A DNA stretch of 64,000 bases from Rhodanobacter glycinis (GCF_900114325.1 NZ_FOSR01000004.1:240306-304305); one strand, 5' to 3'. Shown: positions 36,298 to 48,268, numbered from the stretch's first letter. Made by a program: numbers and translations. Notes: generated from the letters alone by a model not told the origin.

Positions 36298-37290
36298 ATG
36301 GTTCAGGGATGTGAAGACCTGCAGGCTGAGCCCGGCCTGCCCCACGCGCCGCGCGTGTCCTATCGCATGACAGAGGCTGCCGTCGTGCTGGCCGAACCCG
36401 GCACGCTGGCCGTGTTCGGTTTCGGTGCCGGCGCACCCTCGGTCGACGATCCGCGCTGGCTGCGCGTGGAACAGGAGCCGTTCGACGCGCCCACGCCGCT
36501 GGAACTGTGGCAGGTCGAGGCGGACGTGATCCACGGCCGCGACGGCGACCTGAACTGGTCGTCCGGTGGCGGCTGGCTGTTCGCCGCGATCGAGCCGGAC
36601 GAGCGCGAACACGGGGGACCGGTGGGTGCCGCACGCTACGCCTATGAGCGCCTGCGCCATTTCGTCGGCGGCCGGGCCGAACACCAGGTACTGCGCATCT
36701 GGAACTACATCGGCGCGATCAACCACGGCGACGGCGACCAGGAACGCTACAAGCAGTTCTGCGAGGGTCGCGCACATGGCCAGGGCGACTTCTTCGCCGA
36801 GGGCTATCCTGCCGCCACGGCGATCGGCCACCACGGCGCCGAACATCACCTGCAGGTTTACCTGCTGGCTTGCACCCATGCCGGCGAACGGGTGGAAAAT
36901 CCCCGCCAGGTCAGCGCATGGCACTACCCGCGCCAGTACGGCCGCACCTCGCCCGGCTTCGCCCGCGCGATGACGCTGCCGGCGCAGGACGTGCTGGCGA
37001 TCTCCGGCACCGCAGCCGTGGTCGGGCATGCCTCCGCCCACGTCGGCGACCTGGAAGCCCAGCTCAATGAAACCCTGACCAACCTCGCCGCCCTGCTCGC
37101 CAGCGCCGACATGCCGGCCGGCTTCGACACGCACTCCCCGCTGAAAGCCTATGTGCGCCACCCTGCCGACGCGCCACGCGTGCGCGAGATCCTGCAACAG
37201 CGCCTGCCCGGCGTACCCGTGCTGATGCTGCACGGCGACGTCTGCCGCAGCGAGCTGCTGGTGGAACTGGACGGCTGGCGTTACGCCTGA
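36298..37290 (+). CDS. xanB2: XanB2-type chorismatase (hydroxybenzoate synthase)
   Basis: A 330-residue protein of the FkbO/Hyg5/XanB2 chorismatase family (formerly pteridine-dependent dioxygenase-like). Blocks VFGFGAGAP near residue 40, LRIWNYIGAINHGDGDQERYKQFCEGRA near 140, and RQYGRTSPGFARAM with ISGTAAVVGH near 225-250 are characteristic. XanB2 converts chorismate into 3-hydroxybenzoate, used as the xanthomonadin starter, and 4-hydroxybenzoate, used for ubiquinone. The ATG at 36298 is preferred; an ATG at 36367 would remove a family-like N-terminus. TACCAT about 30 bases upstream could be a -10. Confidence 0.9.
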   Translation: MVQGCEDLQAEPGLPHAPRVSYRMTEAAVVLAEPGTLAVFGFGAGAPSVDDPRWLRVEQEPFDAPTPLELWQVEADVIHGRDGDLNWSSGGGWLFAAIEPDEREHGGPVGAARYAYERLRHFVGGRAEHQVLRIWNYIGAINHGDGDQERYKQFCEGRAHGQGDFFAEGYPAATAIGHHGAEHHLQVYLLACTHAGERVENPRQVSAWHYPRQYGRTSPGFARAMTLPAQDVLAISGTAAVVGHASAHVGDLEAQLNETLTNLAALLASADMPAGFDTHSPLKAYVRHPADAPRVREILQQRLPGVPVLMLHGDVCRSELLVELDGWRYA

Positions 37291-37301
37291 ACAAGCGACA
37301 A

Positions 37302-37391
37302 GAAGTGCGCCGAGAAACGAGGAGTGAGGAGTGAGGAGTGAGAGAAGGCAGGTCGCCTCTCACTCCTCACTCCTCTGCACTTACTTCTGCC
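37302..37391. repeat. GAGTGAG-type intergenic inverted repeat, copy 3
   Basis: The left arm contains three tandem GGAGTGA units and ends GTGAGAGAAGGC; the right arm begins GCCTCTCACTCCTCACTCCTC and runs into the last codons of glmU. It lies between convergent xanB2 and glmU and shares the arms of the copies at 11891 and 12681. Confidence 0.8.
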
Positions 37392-38752
37392 TTCACCGGC
37401 CGATGCCAGCCACGCACGGTGGCCTGGCCGCCGCGCGCCAGGGTGAGTTCGCCGGCGGGCGCATCCTTGGTGATGACCGAACCGGCACCGATGGTGGCTT
37501 GCATACCGATCGTCACCGGCGCCACCAAGGCACTGTTGGAGCCGATGAAGGCACCGTCTTCGATGCGGGTGACGAACTTGTTCACGCCGTCGTAGTTGCA
37601 GGTGATGGTGCCGGCACCGACGTTGACCCCGCGACCGATCTCGGCATCGCCCAGGTAGGTGAGGTGGTTGGCCTTGCTGTCGCGACCGATGCGGGTCTTC
37701 TTGGTCTCGACGAAGTTGCCCACGTGCACGCCGGCGGCCAGTTCGGTGCCCGGACGCAAGCGCGAGAACGGACCGATGGTGCACGGACCATGGGTGACCA
37801 CGCCTTCCAGATCGCAATGCGCCAGCACCCGGGTGCCCGCGGCCAAGTGCACGTCACACAGGCGGGTGAACGGACCTACGCAAACGTCCTCGCCCAGCAC
37901 CACGCTGCCTTCCAGGATCACGTCCACGTCCAGCTCCACGTCGCGCCCGGCCTCGACCGAGCCGCGCACGTCCACGCGCGCCGGATCGGCCAGGCGCACG
38001 CCGGCTTCCATCAGCTCGCGGGCGGCGCGCTGACGGTAGGCCGCTTCCAGCTCGGCCAGTTGCAATGGATTGTTGGCGCCCGCCGCCTCGGTTGCATCGT
38101 CGCTCTCGACACACAACGCCGCCCGGTGTTCGGCCGCAGCCATGCCGAAGACGTCGGTGAGGTAGTACTCGCCCTGCGCGTTGTCGCAACCAAGCCGCTC
38201 GATCCAGCGCTTCAGCACCACGGCGTCGGCCGCCAGGATGCCGGTGTTGACCAGGTTCACCGCGCGCTGGCTGTCATCGGCATCCTTCTCTTCCACCACC
38301 GCCCGCACGTGGCCATTGCCATCGCGCAGCACCCGGCCATAGCCGTGCGGGTTGTCGACGCGCGTGGCCAGCAAGCTCAGCACCGCATCGGCCTGTACCA
38401 GTTGCTGCAGGGTCGGTGCGCGAATCAGCGGCACGTCGCCGTACAGCACCAGCACGCGCGCATCATCGGGGACGCCGCGCAGCGCCTGGCCTACCGCGTG
38501 ACCGGTGCCGAGCCGTTCGGCCTGCAGCACCCATTGCAGCCCGGGCTGACCATCAAACGCCGCCAGCACCTGGTCGCCGCCGTGGCCATAGACCAGATGG
38601 ATCAGCGCCGGCTGCAGCGCCCGCACTGCATCGAGTACGTGCGCCAGCAACGGGCGGCCGGCCAACGGCATCAGCACCTTGGCCTTCTTCGATTTCATCC
38701 GCTTGCCTTCGCCGGCGGCGAGAACAATGACGTGCAACGGGGCGTGCTTCAT
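37367..38752 (-). CDS. glmU: bifunctional GlmU: N-acetylglucosamine-1-phosphate uridylyltransferase / acetyltransferase
   Basis: A 461-residue GlmU (E. coli 456). The N-terminal pyrophosphorylase half begins [20 protein letters not shown]. The C-terminal half is a left-handed beta-helix of hexapeptide repeats with the acetyl-transfer region [21 protein letters not shown]. It makes UDP-GlcNAc for peptidoglycan and lipopolysaccharide. The last residues (VKAEVSAEE) and stop are encoded in the arm of a repeat. It lies downstream of the ATP synthase genes as in many Xanthomonadales, here with a lipoprotein gene between. Confidence 0.96.
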   Translation of the reverse strand: MKHAPLHVIVLAAGEGKRMKSKKAKVLMPLAGRPLLAHVLDAVRALQPALIHLVYGHGGDQVLAAFDGQPGLQWVLQAERLGTGHAVGQALRGVPDDARVLVLYGDVPLIRAPTLQQLVQADAVLSLLATRVDNPHGYGRVLRDGNGHVRAVVEEKDADDSQRAVNLVNTGILAADAVVLKRWIERLGCDNAQGEYYLTDVFGMAAAEHRAALCVESDDATEAAGANNPLQLAELEAAYRQRAARELMEAGVRLADPARVDVRGSVEAGRDVELDVDVILEGSVVLGEDVCVGPFTRLCDVHLAAGTRVLAHCDLEGVVTHGPCTIGPFSRLRPGTELAAGVHVGNFVETKKTRIGRDSKANHLTYLGDAEIGRGVNVGAGTITCNYDGVNKFVTRIEDGAFIGSNSALVAPVTIGMQATIGAGSVITKDAPAGELTLARGGQATVRGWHRPVKAEVSAEE

Positions 38753-38827
38753 GGGTGTCTGCCTTGACCAATTTCAGCCGTTGAGCATAGCAGGCCGATC
38801 AGCTGCAGCCAGATGCGCAAGAGGCGC

Positions 38828-39343
38828 TCAGGAGGCGCTGGTGCTGGTTTGCGGCTTGCCGTCGTGGCAGCTGAAGCGGAATTCGTAAGGCAGGCTGAAC
38901 GGCTTGAGCACGGTTTCAACCCGGTGCGAATGGCCGTTGGCATCGGCCGCCCAGCGGCTGATGCTCAGCGGCACGAAACGCCATTGCCCGGCTGCGGCGC
39001 GCACAGCGGCAGCGAAGGCCGGCGCGACTCCGGCCGCCTTGTCCACGCGTACGTCATCGACCTTGCCGTCGGTACCCACGATCAGCAGCGCGCGCAACCG
39101 GATCTCCGGAGGACAAGCGGCCAGCTGTGTCGACGGATAGATCGGGGCCGGATGATCCAGCGGCACGGCTCCGCCGGACACGGCACCCAGCGCCAGCTGG
39201 TAGTGCGTCATGTCCGTACCCGGCAGGGCCCGATACGACGATTCGCCCTCATGCGAGGGAGGCGCTACGACCCGCTGACTGGCACAGCCCGCCAACAAGG
39301 CAACCAGCACCCCCAACGAACCCATACGCGCCAACCGGATCAT
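38828..39343 (-). CDS. lipoprotein with a TonB C-terminal-like domain
   Basis: A 171-residue exported protein. The lipobox LLAGC places the lipidated cysteine at residue 20. After a short linker, residues 65-160 have the TonB_C pattern: APIYPSTQLAACPPEIRLRALLIVGTDGKVDDVRV, then a helix FAAAVRAAAGQWRFVPL. There is no N-terminal transmembrane anchor or ExbB/D gene, so it is not a classic TonB. A BlaI/MecI-type palindrome 41 bases upstream suggests control by such a repressor. It is transcribed toward glmU, 75 bases away. Confidence 0.72.
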   Translation of the reverse strand: MIRLARMGSLGVLVALLAGCASQRVVAPPSHEGESSYRALPGTDMTHYQLALGAVSGGAVPLDHPAPIYPSTQLAACPPEIRLRALLIVGTDGKVDDVRVDKAAGVAPAFAAAVRAAAGQWRFVPLSISRWAADANGHSHRVETVLKPFSLPYEFRFSCHDGKPQTSTSAS

Positions 39344-39383
39344 GCCAGCCCCTTCAGCCGTGGTGATGCCGGGAGATTATCAA

Positions 39384-39397
39384 ATTACAAATGTAAT
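39384..39397 (-). promoter_or_regulatory. BlaI/MecI-type operator candidate
   Basis: The perfect palindrome ATTACAAATGTAAT contains TACA-N2-TGTA, the core recognised by BlaI/MecI/CopY repressors. It lies 41 bases upstream of the TonB-domain lipoprotein gene in an AT-rich promoter-like patch. No blaI gene is in the window. Confidence 0.5.
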
Positions 39398-39619
39398 CTA
39401 AAGACCTTTGCGAGACACTCGACCGTCGGACACGAATGGCGCTTCGCTGGGGGTGGTTCGTTCTGGGTGCAGGCCACGGACCGCACCGGGGGGTCATGGA
39501 CGACTACAGGTTTGAGGAGCGGGGAAGTCGAAGGGCCGCCTGTCCACGCCTGGCGGCGCTTCGAGGGCTACGCTCAGTGCGAACGACTGGGAGAGTACGC
39601 ACCACTTCCGCCAGACACA

Positions 39620-39646
39620 GGAACGCCGGCATGACGCCGGCGTTCC
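39620..39646. terminator. perfect hairpin after atpC
   Basis: GGAACGCCGGC and GCCGGCGTTCC form an 11-base stem with a five-base loop, 27 bases after the atpC stop codon. No U-tract follows on the minus strand, so it is either a non-canonical terminator of the atp operon or a repeat. Confidence 0.55.
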
Positions 39647-39672
39647 GTGGATACCTGACCGCGTGGGAAACC

Positions 39673-40098
39673 TCAGTGCTTGAGGTTCCGGCGCATGCGC
39701 TCCAGCGCCTGCAACTGGGCCAGTGCCTGGGCCAGCTTGGCCTGGGCCTCGCTGACATCGACGGCATCGGTGCGGCTGGAAAGCGCCTCTTCGGCTTCCT
39801 TCTTGGCCTTCTGCGCCGAGGCTTCATCGAGCTCGGAGGCACGCGCGGCGGTGTCGGCCAGCACGGTCACCACCTGCGGCTGCACTTCCAGAATGCCGCC
39901 GGAAACGTAGAACTGCTGGCGCTCGCCGTTTTCCTGCAGCACGTCCACGTGGCCGGGCTTCAGGCGGGTGATCAGCGGAGCGTGGCGGGGCGTGATGCCC
40001 AGCTCGCCCACCTCGCCGGTGGCGATCACCATCGTCGCGTCGCCGTGGAAGATCTCGGCTTCGGCGCTGACGATATCGACGCGAATGGTTTGGGTCAT
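39673..40098 (-). CDS. atpC: F1 ATP synthase epsilon subunit
   Basis: A 141-residue epsilon subunit (E. coli 139). It has the N-terminal beta-sandwich ([35 protein letters not shown]) and the C-terminal helical hairpin that can inhibit the enzyme. It is the last gene of the atp operon, 95 bases after atpD. Confidence 0.96.
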   Translation of the reverse strand: MTQTIRVDIVSAEAEIFHGDATMVIATGEVGELGITPRHAPLITRLKPGHVDVLQENGERQQFYVSGGILEVQPQVVTVLADTAARASELDEASAQKAKKEAEEALSSRTDAVDVSEAQAKLAQALAQLQALERMRRNLKH

Positions 40099-40193
40099 GT
40101 CATGTCTCGCTTTGCTCGACGGGGTTCGGGACGGGTGCTTCGGGATGCGCGGGATGACGGCTCTCGCATCCCGTCATCCCGGTTCCCGCTGGG

Positions 40194-41648
<1,455 letters not shown>

Positions 41649-41706
41649 TTAGTGTCTGTTGCGGCGCCGCTTCGCGTCGCCAAAATTTTTTCAGAAGCTG
41701 CTGCGG

Positions 41707-42624
41707 TTACACCGCAGCAGCGCCTCCCACGATCTCACTGATTTCCTGCGTGATCGCTGCCTGGCGCGCCTTGTTGTAGACCAGCGTCAGTGTGTCGATC
41801 ACCTTGTTCGCGTTGTCCGACGCGCTCTTCATCGCCACCATGCGCGCGGCATGCTCGCTGGCGAGATTCTCCAGCACGCCCTGGTACACCACCGATTCGA
41901 CGTAGCGACCCAGCACGTGTTCCAGCACGGTCTCAGCGTCGGGCTCGTACAGGTAATCCCACTCGTGCTTCTGTTCCAGCTTCACACCGGCATAAGCGGA
42001 TTCGCCGGCCGACTCGTGCGCCTCCAGCTCGGCCGCAACCAGCGGCAGCGGCAGCAGCGCGTCGACGGTGGCCTTCTGCGTCATGGTGTTGACGAAGTCG
42101 TTGTAGGCCAGGAACACGCGATCCAGGCCGTTCGCCTGGTACGCATCCACCATCACCTTGATCACGCCGACCAGCTGCTCGACCTTCGGTTTCTCACCCA
42201 GGTGAGTGACGCTGCCGACCAGGTTGACGCCCTTGATGCGACGGAAGAACTGCGTGGCCTTCTGGCCCACCGCCACCACGTCGACCTGCACGCCCTGACC
42301 CTGCCACTCGCGCACCTGGTTCAGCAGGTTGCGGAACAGGTTGGAGTTCAGGCCGCCGCACAGGCCGCGATCGGTGGAAACCACGATGTAGCCCACCCGC
42401 GCCACGTTCGGGCGCTCGACCAGGAACGGATGGCTGAATTCGGTGTTGGCCTGCGCCACGTGCGCGATCACCTTGCGCATGTGCCGCGCATAGGGACGCG
42501 AAGCCTTCATCAGATCCTGCGCCTTGCGGATCTTCGAGGCCGAGACCATTTCGAGCGCGCGCGTCACCTTGCGCATGTTCTGCGTGCTCTTGATCTTGGT
42601 TTTGATTTCGCGTCCGCTTGCCAT
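41707..42624 (-). CDS. atpG: F1 ATP synthase gamma subunit
   Basis: A 305-residue gamma subunit, the rotating shaft of F1. It starts with the family signature [27 protein letters not shown] and ends with the C-terminal helix [28 protein letters not shown]. It is somewhat longer than E. coli AtpG (287) because of an insert near residues 195-220 ([20 protein letters not shown]), which faces outward in known structures. Confidence 0.97.
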   Translation of the reverse strand: MASGREIKTKIKSTQNMRKVTRALEMVSASKIRKAQDLMKASRPYARHMRKVIAHVAQANTEFSHPFLVERPNVARVGYIVVSTDRGLCGGLNSNLFRNLLNQVREWQGQGVQVDVVAVGQKATQFFRRIKGVNLVGSVTHLGEKPKVEQLVGVIKVMVDAYQANGLDRVFLAYNDFVNTMTQKATVDALLPLPLVAAELEAHESAGESAYAGVKLEQKHEWDYLYEPDAETVLEHVLGRYVESVVYQGVLENLASEHAARMVAMKSASDNANKVIDTLTLVYNKARQAAITQEISEIVGGAAAV

Positions 42625-42736
42625 CTGTCTCGCTCGCTTTGCTTGCTCGGTTCATCGGGAGTCGCCGCGGGATCGTCGTCGATGACGCGCCCTTGGCCGG
42701 TCGGCTCCCGAATCCCTGATCCGGGTTACTGGCGAC

Positions 42737-44287
42737 TTACCAGCTGCCGGTCTTCTTGTACTCGTCCAGCGACGCCTTGAAGGTGGCCTCGATGTCCTTG
42801 TCCCAGTTGCCGGTGGCGACGATGGTCTTCATCAGCTCGCCGTGGTTCTGGTGCATGAACGCATGCAGGCCGGCCTCGAACGCCAGCACCTTGTTCACCG
42901 GCAGGTCGTCGAGATAGCCCTTCTCGGCGGCGTACACCGACAGCGCCAGCTCGGCGATCGACAGCGGCGCGTACTGCTTCTGCTTCATCAGCTCGGTCAC
43001 GCGCTGGCCACGATCCAGCTGGGCGCGGGTGGCCGGGTCCAGGTCCGAGGCGAACTGCGCGAACGCAGCCAGCTCGCGGAACTGGGCCAGCGACAGCTTC
43101 ACGCCGCCGGACAGCTTCTTGACGATCTTGGTCTGCGCCGAGCCACCCACGCGCGACACCGAGATACCGGCGTTCACGGCCGGACGGATGCCAGCGTTGA
43201 ACAGGTCGGTTTCCAGGAAGATCTGGCCGTCCGTGATCGAGATCACGTTGGTCGGCACGAAGGCGGACACGTCGCCGGCCTGGGTTTCGATGATCGGCAG
43301 CGCGGTCAGCGAGCCGGTCTTGCCCTTCACTTCGCCGTGGGTGAACTTCTCGACGTACTCCTCGGACACGCGCGCGGCGCGCTCAAGCAGGCGGGAGTGG
43401 AGATAGAAGACGTCGCCCGGGTAGGCTTCGCGACCCGGCGGGCGCTTCAGCAGCAGCGAGATCTGGCGGTAGGCCACGGCCTGCTTGGAAAGGTCGTCAT
43501 AGACGATCAGCGCGTCCATGCCGCGGTCGCGGAAGTACTCGCCCATGGCGCAACCGGCGTACGGCGCGATGTACTGCAGCGCGGCCGACTCGGACGCCGA
43601 AGCCACCACCACGATGGTGTTGGCCAGCGCGCCGTTGTCTTCCAGCTTGCGCACCACGTTGGCAATCGACGAGCGCTTCTGCCCGATCGCCACGTAGATG
43701 CAGAAGATGCCCGAATCCTTCTGGTTGATGATCGCGTCGATCGCCAGCGCGGTCTTGCCGGTCTGGCGGTCGCCGATGACCAGCTCACGCTGGCCGCGGC
43801 CGATCGGGATCATCGAGTCGACCGACTTGTAGCCGGTCTGCACCGGCTGGTCGACGCTCTTGCGCCAGATCACGCCCGGCGCGACCTTCTCGACCGGCGC
43901 GTTGAGCTTCGCGCCCAGCGGACCCTTGCCGTCGATCGGGTTGCCCAGCGCATCGACCACGCGGCCGAGCAGCTCCGGACCCACCGGCACTTCCAGCACG
44001 CGGCCGGTGGTCTTGGCGGTGTCGCCTTCGCGCAGGTGCTGGTATTCGCCCAGCACCACGGCGCCGACCGAGTCGCGCTCAAGGTTCAGGGCCAGCGCGA
44101 ACGCGTTGCCCGGCAGCTCGATCATTTCGCCCTGCATCACGTCGGCCAGACCGTGGATGCGCACGATGCCGTCGGACACGCTGATGATGGTGCCTTCGTT
44201 GCGGGCCTCCGCGCCGAGCTTGAACTGCTCGATGCGGTTCTTGATCAGTTCACTGATCTCGGACGGATTCAGGGTGGTGCTGGACAT
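42737..44287 (-). CDS. atpA: F1 ATP synthase alpha subunit
   Basis: A 516-residue alpha subunit (E. coli 513) with nucleotide-binding P-loop [11 protein letters not shown] and the arginine-finger block [13 protein letters not shown]. It forms the non-catalytic nucleotide sites of F1 and contacts the stator subunits delta and b. The gap to the upstream atpH (179 bases) is larger than others in the operon and holds a degenerate repeat. Confidence 0.98.
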   Translation of the reverse strand: MSSTTLNPSEISELIKNRIEQFKLGAEARNEGTIISVSDGIVRIHGLADVMQGEMIELPGNAFALALNLERDSVGAVVLGEYQHLREGDTAKTTGRVLEVPVGPELLGRVVDALGNPIDGKGPLGAKLNAPVEKVAPGVIWRKSVDQPVQTGYKSVDSMIPIGRGQRELVIGDRQTGKTALAIDAIINQKDSGIFCIYVAIGQKRSSIANVVRKLEDNGALANTIVVVASASESAALQYIAPYAGCAMGEYFRDRGMDALIVYDDLSKQAVAYRQISLLLKRPPGREAYPGDVFYLHSRLLERAARVSEEYVEKFTHGEVKGKTGSLTALPIIETQAGDVSAFVPTNVISITDGQIFLETDLFNAGIRPAVNAGISVSRVGGSAQTKIVKKLSGGVKLSLAQFRELAAFAQFASDLDPATRAQLDRGQRVTELMKQKQYAPLSIAELALSVYAAEKGYLDDLPVNKVLAFEAGLHAFMHQNHGELMKTIVATGNWDKDIEATFKASLDEYKKTGSW

Positions 44288-44380
44288 GGTGGCTTATCCC
44301 GAAAATTTTATTTTCTCAAGAGTCCGACCATGGATGGCCGGTTTTTGCTCTTCGCGAAATGGACTTCGCGTAATACTAAA

Positions 44381-44466
44381 CAGAGAGGAGCGAGTGGCGA
44401 GTTGGAGCGGTGGCGTGGATGCAGGCTTTCCACTCGACTCTCACTGCTGCGCACTCTTCATCTGTC
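44381..44466. repeat. possible decayed GAGTGAG-type inverted repeat, copy 4
   Basis: A left part AGAGAGGAGCGAGTGGCGAG and a right part CACTCGACTCTCACTG resemble the arms of the three clear copies but with many changes. It fills the atpH-atpA gap and ends at the atpH stop codon. Confidence 0.45.
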
Positions 44467-45000
44467 TTAATTCATCAATGCGTGGGCCAGGCGTTCCAGA
44501 CGGCCACGTGCGGAACCATCGATCACTTCGTCGCCGGTATCGACCACCACGCCGCCAAGCAGCTCGGGGTCGACTGAGGTTTCCAGCTCGATCTCGCGCT
44601 TGAAGCGACGCTTCAGCGAGGCCTTCAGTTGCTCGGCCTGCGCGGCATCCAGGGCCAGCGCGCTGGTCACCTTGACCAGCAGCTGCGACTCGGATTCGCG
44701 CTTGTACTGCTCGAACAACTCCGCCACTTCCGGCAGCAGCGCCATGCGCCGATGCTCGGCCAGCTCGCCCAGGAAACAGGCGAACGGCGCATCGGCGGCC
44801 TGGCCTTCCGGCAGGTGCAGCGCAACCAGCTGGCTCGGCTGCACGCGCGGATCGGTGCACAGCCCGGCCACGCGCGAATCGCCCGCCACCGCCGCGGCGA
44901 AGGCCAAGGCCTGCGACCACGACGCCAGCGAAGCGCTGTCGTGCGCTGCCTCGAAGGCAGCGCGGGCGTACGGACGAGCGAGGGTGATTGCCTGGGCCAT
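44467..45000 (-). CDS. atpH: ATP synthase delta subunit
   Basis: A 177-residue delta (OSCP-like) subunit, equal to E. coli AtpH. The N-terminal helical domain starts ITLARPYARAAFEAA and the C-terminal signature VDPELLGGVVVDTGDEVIDGSARGRLERL is complete. It caps F1 and holds the b-subunit stator. The ATG at 45000 gives the conserved N-terminus; it is four bases from the end of atpF. Confidence 0.96.
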   Translation of the reverse strand: MAQAITLARPYARAAFEAAHDSASLASWSQALAFAAAVAGDSRVAGLCTDPRVQPSQLVALHLPEGQAADAPFACFLGELAEHRRMALLPEVAELFEQYKRESESQLLVKVTSALALDAAQAEQLKASLKRRFKREIELETSVDPELLGGVVVDTGDEVIDGSARGRLERLAHALMN

Positions 45001-45004
45001 CGTC

Positions 45005-45475
45005 TCAGATCTCGGTCGCGAGCTGGTCGAGCAGCGCCTTGTGCGCCGCCGGGTCGATCTCGCGCTGCACGATCTTGCTGGCACCCTGCATCGCCAGCGC
45101 GCCTACGCGCTCACGCAGTTCCGCGCGGGCACGTTGCGCCATCGAGGCAATCTCGTCCTGCGCCAGCGCTTTCTGGCGATCGACTTCGGCCACCGCGTCG
45201 GCACGTGCCTTGTCGATGATCTGATTGGCCTGCTGCTGCGCCTTGTCGATGATCTCGGCGGCCTGCTTGCGTGCCTGGCGGATCTCGCCGGCCACCTTGG
45301 CGTCGGCATCCTTCAGCTCGGCATGCGCGCGCTCGGCGGCACCGAGACCTTCGGCGATCTTCAGCTGGCGCTCTTCGATGGCCTTGTTGATGTGCGGCCA
45401 AATGAAGTGGACGCTGAACCAGATCAGAAAGGCGAACACAATCATTTCGCCAATCAGGGTCGCGTTGAATTCCAT
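45005..45475 (-). CDS. atpF: ATP synthase subunit b
   Basis: A 156-residue b subunit, exactly as in E. coli. One N-terminal membrane helix (about 5-27, LIGEMIVFAFLIWFSVHFIWP) is followed by a long charged helix that dimerises as the peripheral stalk. It lies between atpE and atpH in the usual order. Confidence 0.96.
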   Translation of the reverse strand: MEFNATLIGEMIVFAFLIWFSVHFIWPHINKAIEERQLKIAEGLGAAERAHAELKDADAKVAGEIRQARKQAAEIIDKAQQQANQIIDKARADAVAEVDRQKALAQDEIASMAQRARAELRERVGALAMQGASKIVQREIDPAAHKALLDQLATEI

Positions 45476-45553
45476 CGCTGCGTTACCTGTGCATGCGGAT
45501 TACAAAGGACGCGGGCGCACATGCGCCCACGCCGGTACGTTGCAACGGGTCGA

Positions 45554-45862
<309 letters not shown>

Positions 45863-45907
45863 CTAGGGAAAATGAAAGCGGTTGTAATGGGGTGTTGTTG
45901 GGTGAAA

Positions 45908-46723
<816 letters not shown>

Positions 46724-47089
46724 TCAACCCTTGAATCTGAACGCCAGCAGATTGACCGCGTAGGCTGCCACCAGCCCCGTGATGGCGGCCAGCGGCGGCA
46801 ACTTGTATTGAACCAGGATCATGATCAGCCCTCCGAGGACCACGATCCACTTGAGAATCATGCCGGTCAGCAGATGCGCAAGCGCAATCCCGCCACCGCC
46901 AAGCCCGCTGAAGGTTCGCGCCGACATCAGCGCGGTACCCACCGCCACGATCAACGCACCCGCCGCAGCGGCCACGGCCTCTCGACGCCCCCACGCCAGA
47001 AAGACCAGACCAGCCAGCAATGCCATGCCCAACTGCCAAAGCAGCATGCGCAACGCGAGACGACGACCGGAAGCTAGACTATTGAGCAC
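46724..47089 (-). CDS. atpI: ATP synthase subunit I (AtpI/Atp1-like)
   Basis: A 121-residue membrane protein with four helices, basic N-terminus (SGRRLALRMLLWQLGMALLAGL) and glycine-rich loops. The position as first gene of the atp operon, three bases before atpB, defines it as the AtpI assembly protein, which helps build the c-ring. Sequence similarity within this family is low, so context is the main evidence. Confidence 0.85.
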   Translation of the reverse strand: MLNSLASGRRLALRMLLWQLGMALLAGLVFLAWGRREAVAAAAGALIVAVGTALMSARTFSGLGGGGIALAHLLTGMILKWIVVLGGLIMILVQYKLPPLAAITGLVAAYAVNLLAFRFKG

Positions 47090-47158
47090 GTGAGGTTTCC
47101 GCGCGGTTTCGCACCAGGCAGTTTCAACCGGGCCACGGGCTTTGATTCAATCCCGAGA

Positions 47159-47188
47159 AGTATATCAGCGCGTCATTTCTTGCGGCAA
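47159..47188 (-). promoter_or_regulatory. candidate sigma-70 promoter of the atp operon
   Basis: On the minus strand TTGCCG (47188-47183) and TATACT (47164-47159) are separated by 18 bases. A start would lie about 60 bases before atpI. This is the only good match in the 150 bases between atpI and the phasin terminator. Confidence 0.4.
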
Positions 47189-47242
47189 GCTGGCTGTGCT
47201 GCGTCAACGCGCCCCACGCCGCCCTCCGACCCCGCAACACAT

Positions 47243-47273
47243 AAAAAACGGGCCGAACAAGGCGTTCGGCCCG
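47243..47273 (-). terminator. Rho-independent terminator of the phasin gene
   Basis: On the minus strand CGGGCCGAAC, a five-base loop and GTTCGGCCCG are followed by six T. It lies about 40 bases after the phasin stop codon and isolates it from the atp operon. Confidence 0.85.
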
Positions 47274-47313
47274 GAGATCATCGCGAGGGGGAGAGACGCG
47301 ATCGATAAATCAA

Positions 47314-47700
47314 TTACTTCGCGGCAGCCTTCTTGCCGGCAGCCGGAGCGGCCACGGCATCGTTGGCAGCCTGCTGCTGTGCCTGCGCCAACGCGCCCAG
47401 CGACTCGGCAGTCTTCTGGCTCACCGCGATGATGTCGCGACCCACGGCAGCGGCCTGCTCGGCATGGTCACGGCTCAGGTTGGCGCCTTTCTCCCACAGG
47501 CCGCGCAGGGCCTCGAGATCACGCACTTCGGTCGCCTGCGCGACGAAGTCGGCGGCGCCGCGCGCCTGCTGTTCGAACGCCTTGAGCTGAAGCTCGGTCA
47601 CCTGTTCCAGGGCCTTCAGGGCCACCGACTGCGCCTTGAACGCGCTATCGGCAAACTGCTTGGCGTAAGCGAAAACCTGGGTATTCAGTTGCTGTGTCAT
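47314..47700 (-). CDS. phasin family protein
   Basis: A 128-residue all-helical protein with the Phasin_2 pattern: FAYAKQFADSAFKAQSVALKALEQVTELQLKAFEQQARGAADF, then the region around RDLEALRGLWEKGANLSRDHAEQAAAV, and an alanine-rich tail ending AAGKKAAAK. Phasins coat polyhydroxyalkanoate granules or act as helical chaperone-like proteins. No PHA synthesis genes are in the window. The ATG at 47700 has a GGGGGA ribosome site; the open frame upstream is not conserved-looking. It has its own terminator. Confidence 0.85.
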   Translation of the reverse strand: MTQQLNTQVFAYAKQFADSAFKAQSVALKALEQVTELQLKAFEQQARGAADFVAQATEVRDLEALRGLWEKGANLSRDHAEQAAAVGRDIIAVSQKTAESLGALAQAQQQAANDAVAAPAAGKKAAAK

Positions 47701-47853
47701 GGCTAGTCCCCCGCAAGGGCGATTGGGTAGTGGGACAAAGCCTAACAAGGGTTTTTGTGCAATGCAATATATTTTTGCTGAACGAACGAAGAAATTTTCA
47801 AAAACCTTTTATTTCAAGCACGTTACGCGCCGCCCGGAAACTTCCGCGACGCG

Positions 47854-48216
47854 TCAAAAACTGTCACGCGAACAGCTCGCGCCTGAGGTGCAGGTCTCGT
47901 GCACCACCACCTTGTCCAGCCCCGGCAGGCGCGGCGCCAGGCGTTGCCAGATCCAGCGCGCCAGCATCTCGCTGGTGGGGTTCTCCAGCCCCTCGATGTC
48001 ATTGAGATAGTGATGGTCGAGCTGGTCGTACAACGGCGCAAAGGCCGCCTTCACGTCACCGAAGTCCATCACCCAGCCCATCTGCGGGTCCGGCTCGCCG
48101 GCCAGGTGGATTTCGATGCGGAACGAATGCCCGTGCAGCCGCGCGCACTTGTGCCCTTCCGGCACGTGAGGCAGGCGATGCGCCGCCTCGATCTGGAAAA
48201 TCTTGAAGATATGCAT
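47854..48216 (-). CDS. queD: 6-carboxytetrahydropterin synthase QueD
   Basis: A 120-residue member of the PTPS/QueD family. Zinc ligands His13, His28 and His30 (AAHRLP and LHGHSF) and the catalytic cysteine Cys24 ([10 protein letters not shown]) are present, and the end contains [13 protein letters not shown]. QueD converts dihydroneopterin triphosphate to carboxytetrahydropterin in queuosine synthesis. TACAAT lies six bases before the ATG with no Shine-Dalgarno. It lies 52 bases downstream of the GH57 gene in the same direction but probably has its own promoter. Confidence 0.93.
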   Translation of the reverse strand: MHIFKIFQIEAAHRLPHVPEGHKCARLHGHSFRIEIHLAGEPDPQMGWVMDFGDVKAAFAPLYDQLDHHYLNDIEGLENPTSEMLARWIWQRLAPRLPGLDKVVVHETCTSGASCSRDSF

Positions 48217-48222
48217 GCGCCC

Positions 48223-48228
48223 ATTGTA
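48223..48228 (-). promoter_or_regulatory. candidate -10 element of queD
   Basis: TACAAT on the minus strand ends six bases before the queD ATG; the six bases between (GGGCGC) contain no ribosome-binding sequence. Confidence 0.4.
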
Positions 48229-48268
48229 AGCGGTTGCCGCGCCATGGGCGGCACAGGGGCGCGCCTGC

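Larger units (their letters stand above)
39344..39672. other. intergenic region upstream of the lipoprotein and downstream of atpC
   Basis: The 329-base gap holds the lipoprotein promoter with its palindrome and, nearer atpC, a perfect hairpin. The middle (about 39430-39610) is GC-rich without a credible gene; a reading frame through it has no ribosome site or family features and looks like decayed or repeat sequence. Confidence 0.5.

Noticed and set aside
42842..44470. A 542-codon plus-strand frame opposite atpA.
   Set aside because: It is antisense to a near-invariant gene, and its histidine- and arginine-rich composition is typical of shadows.
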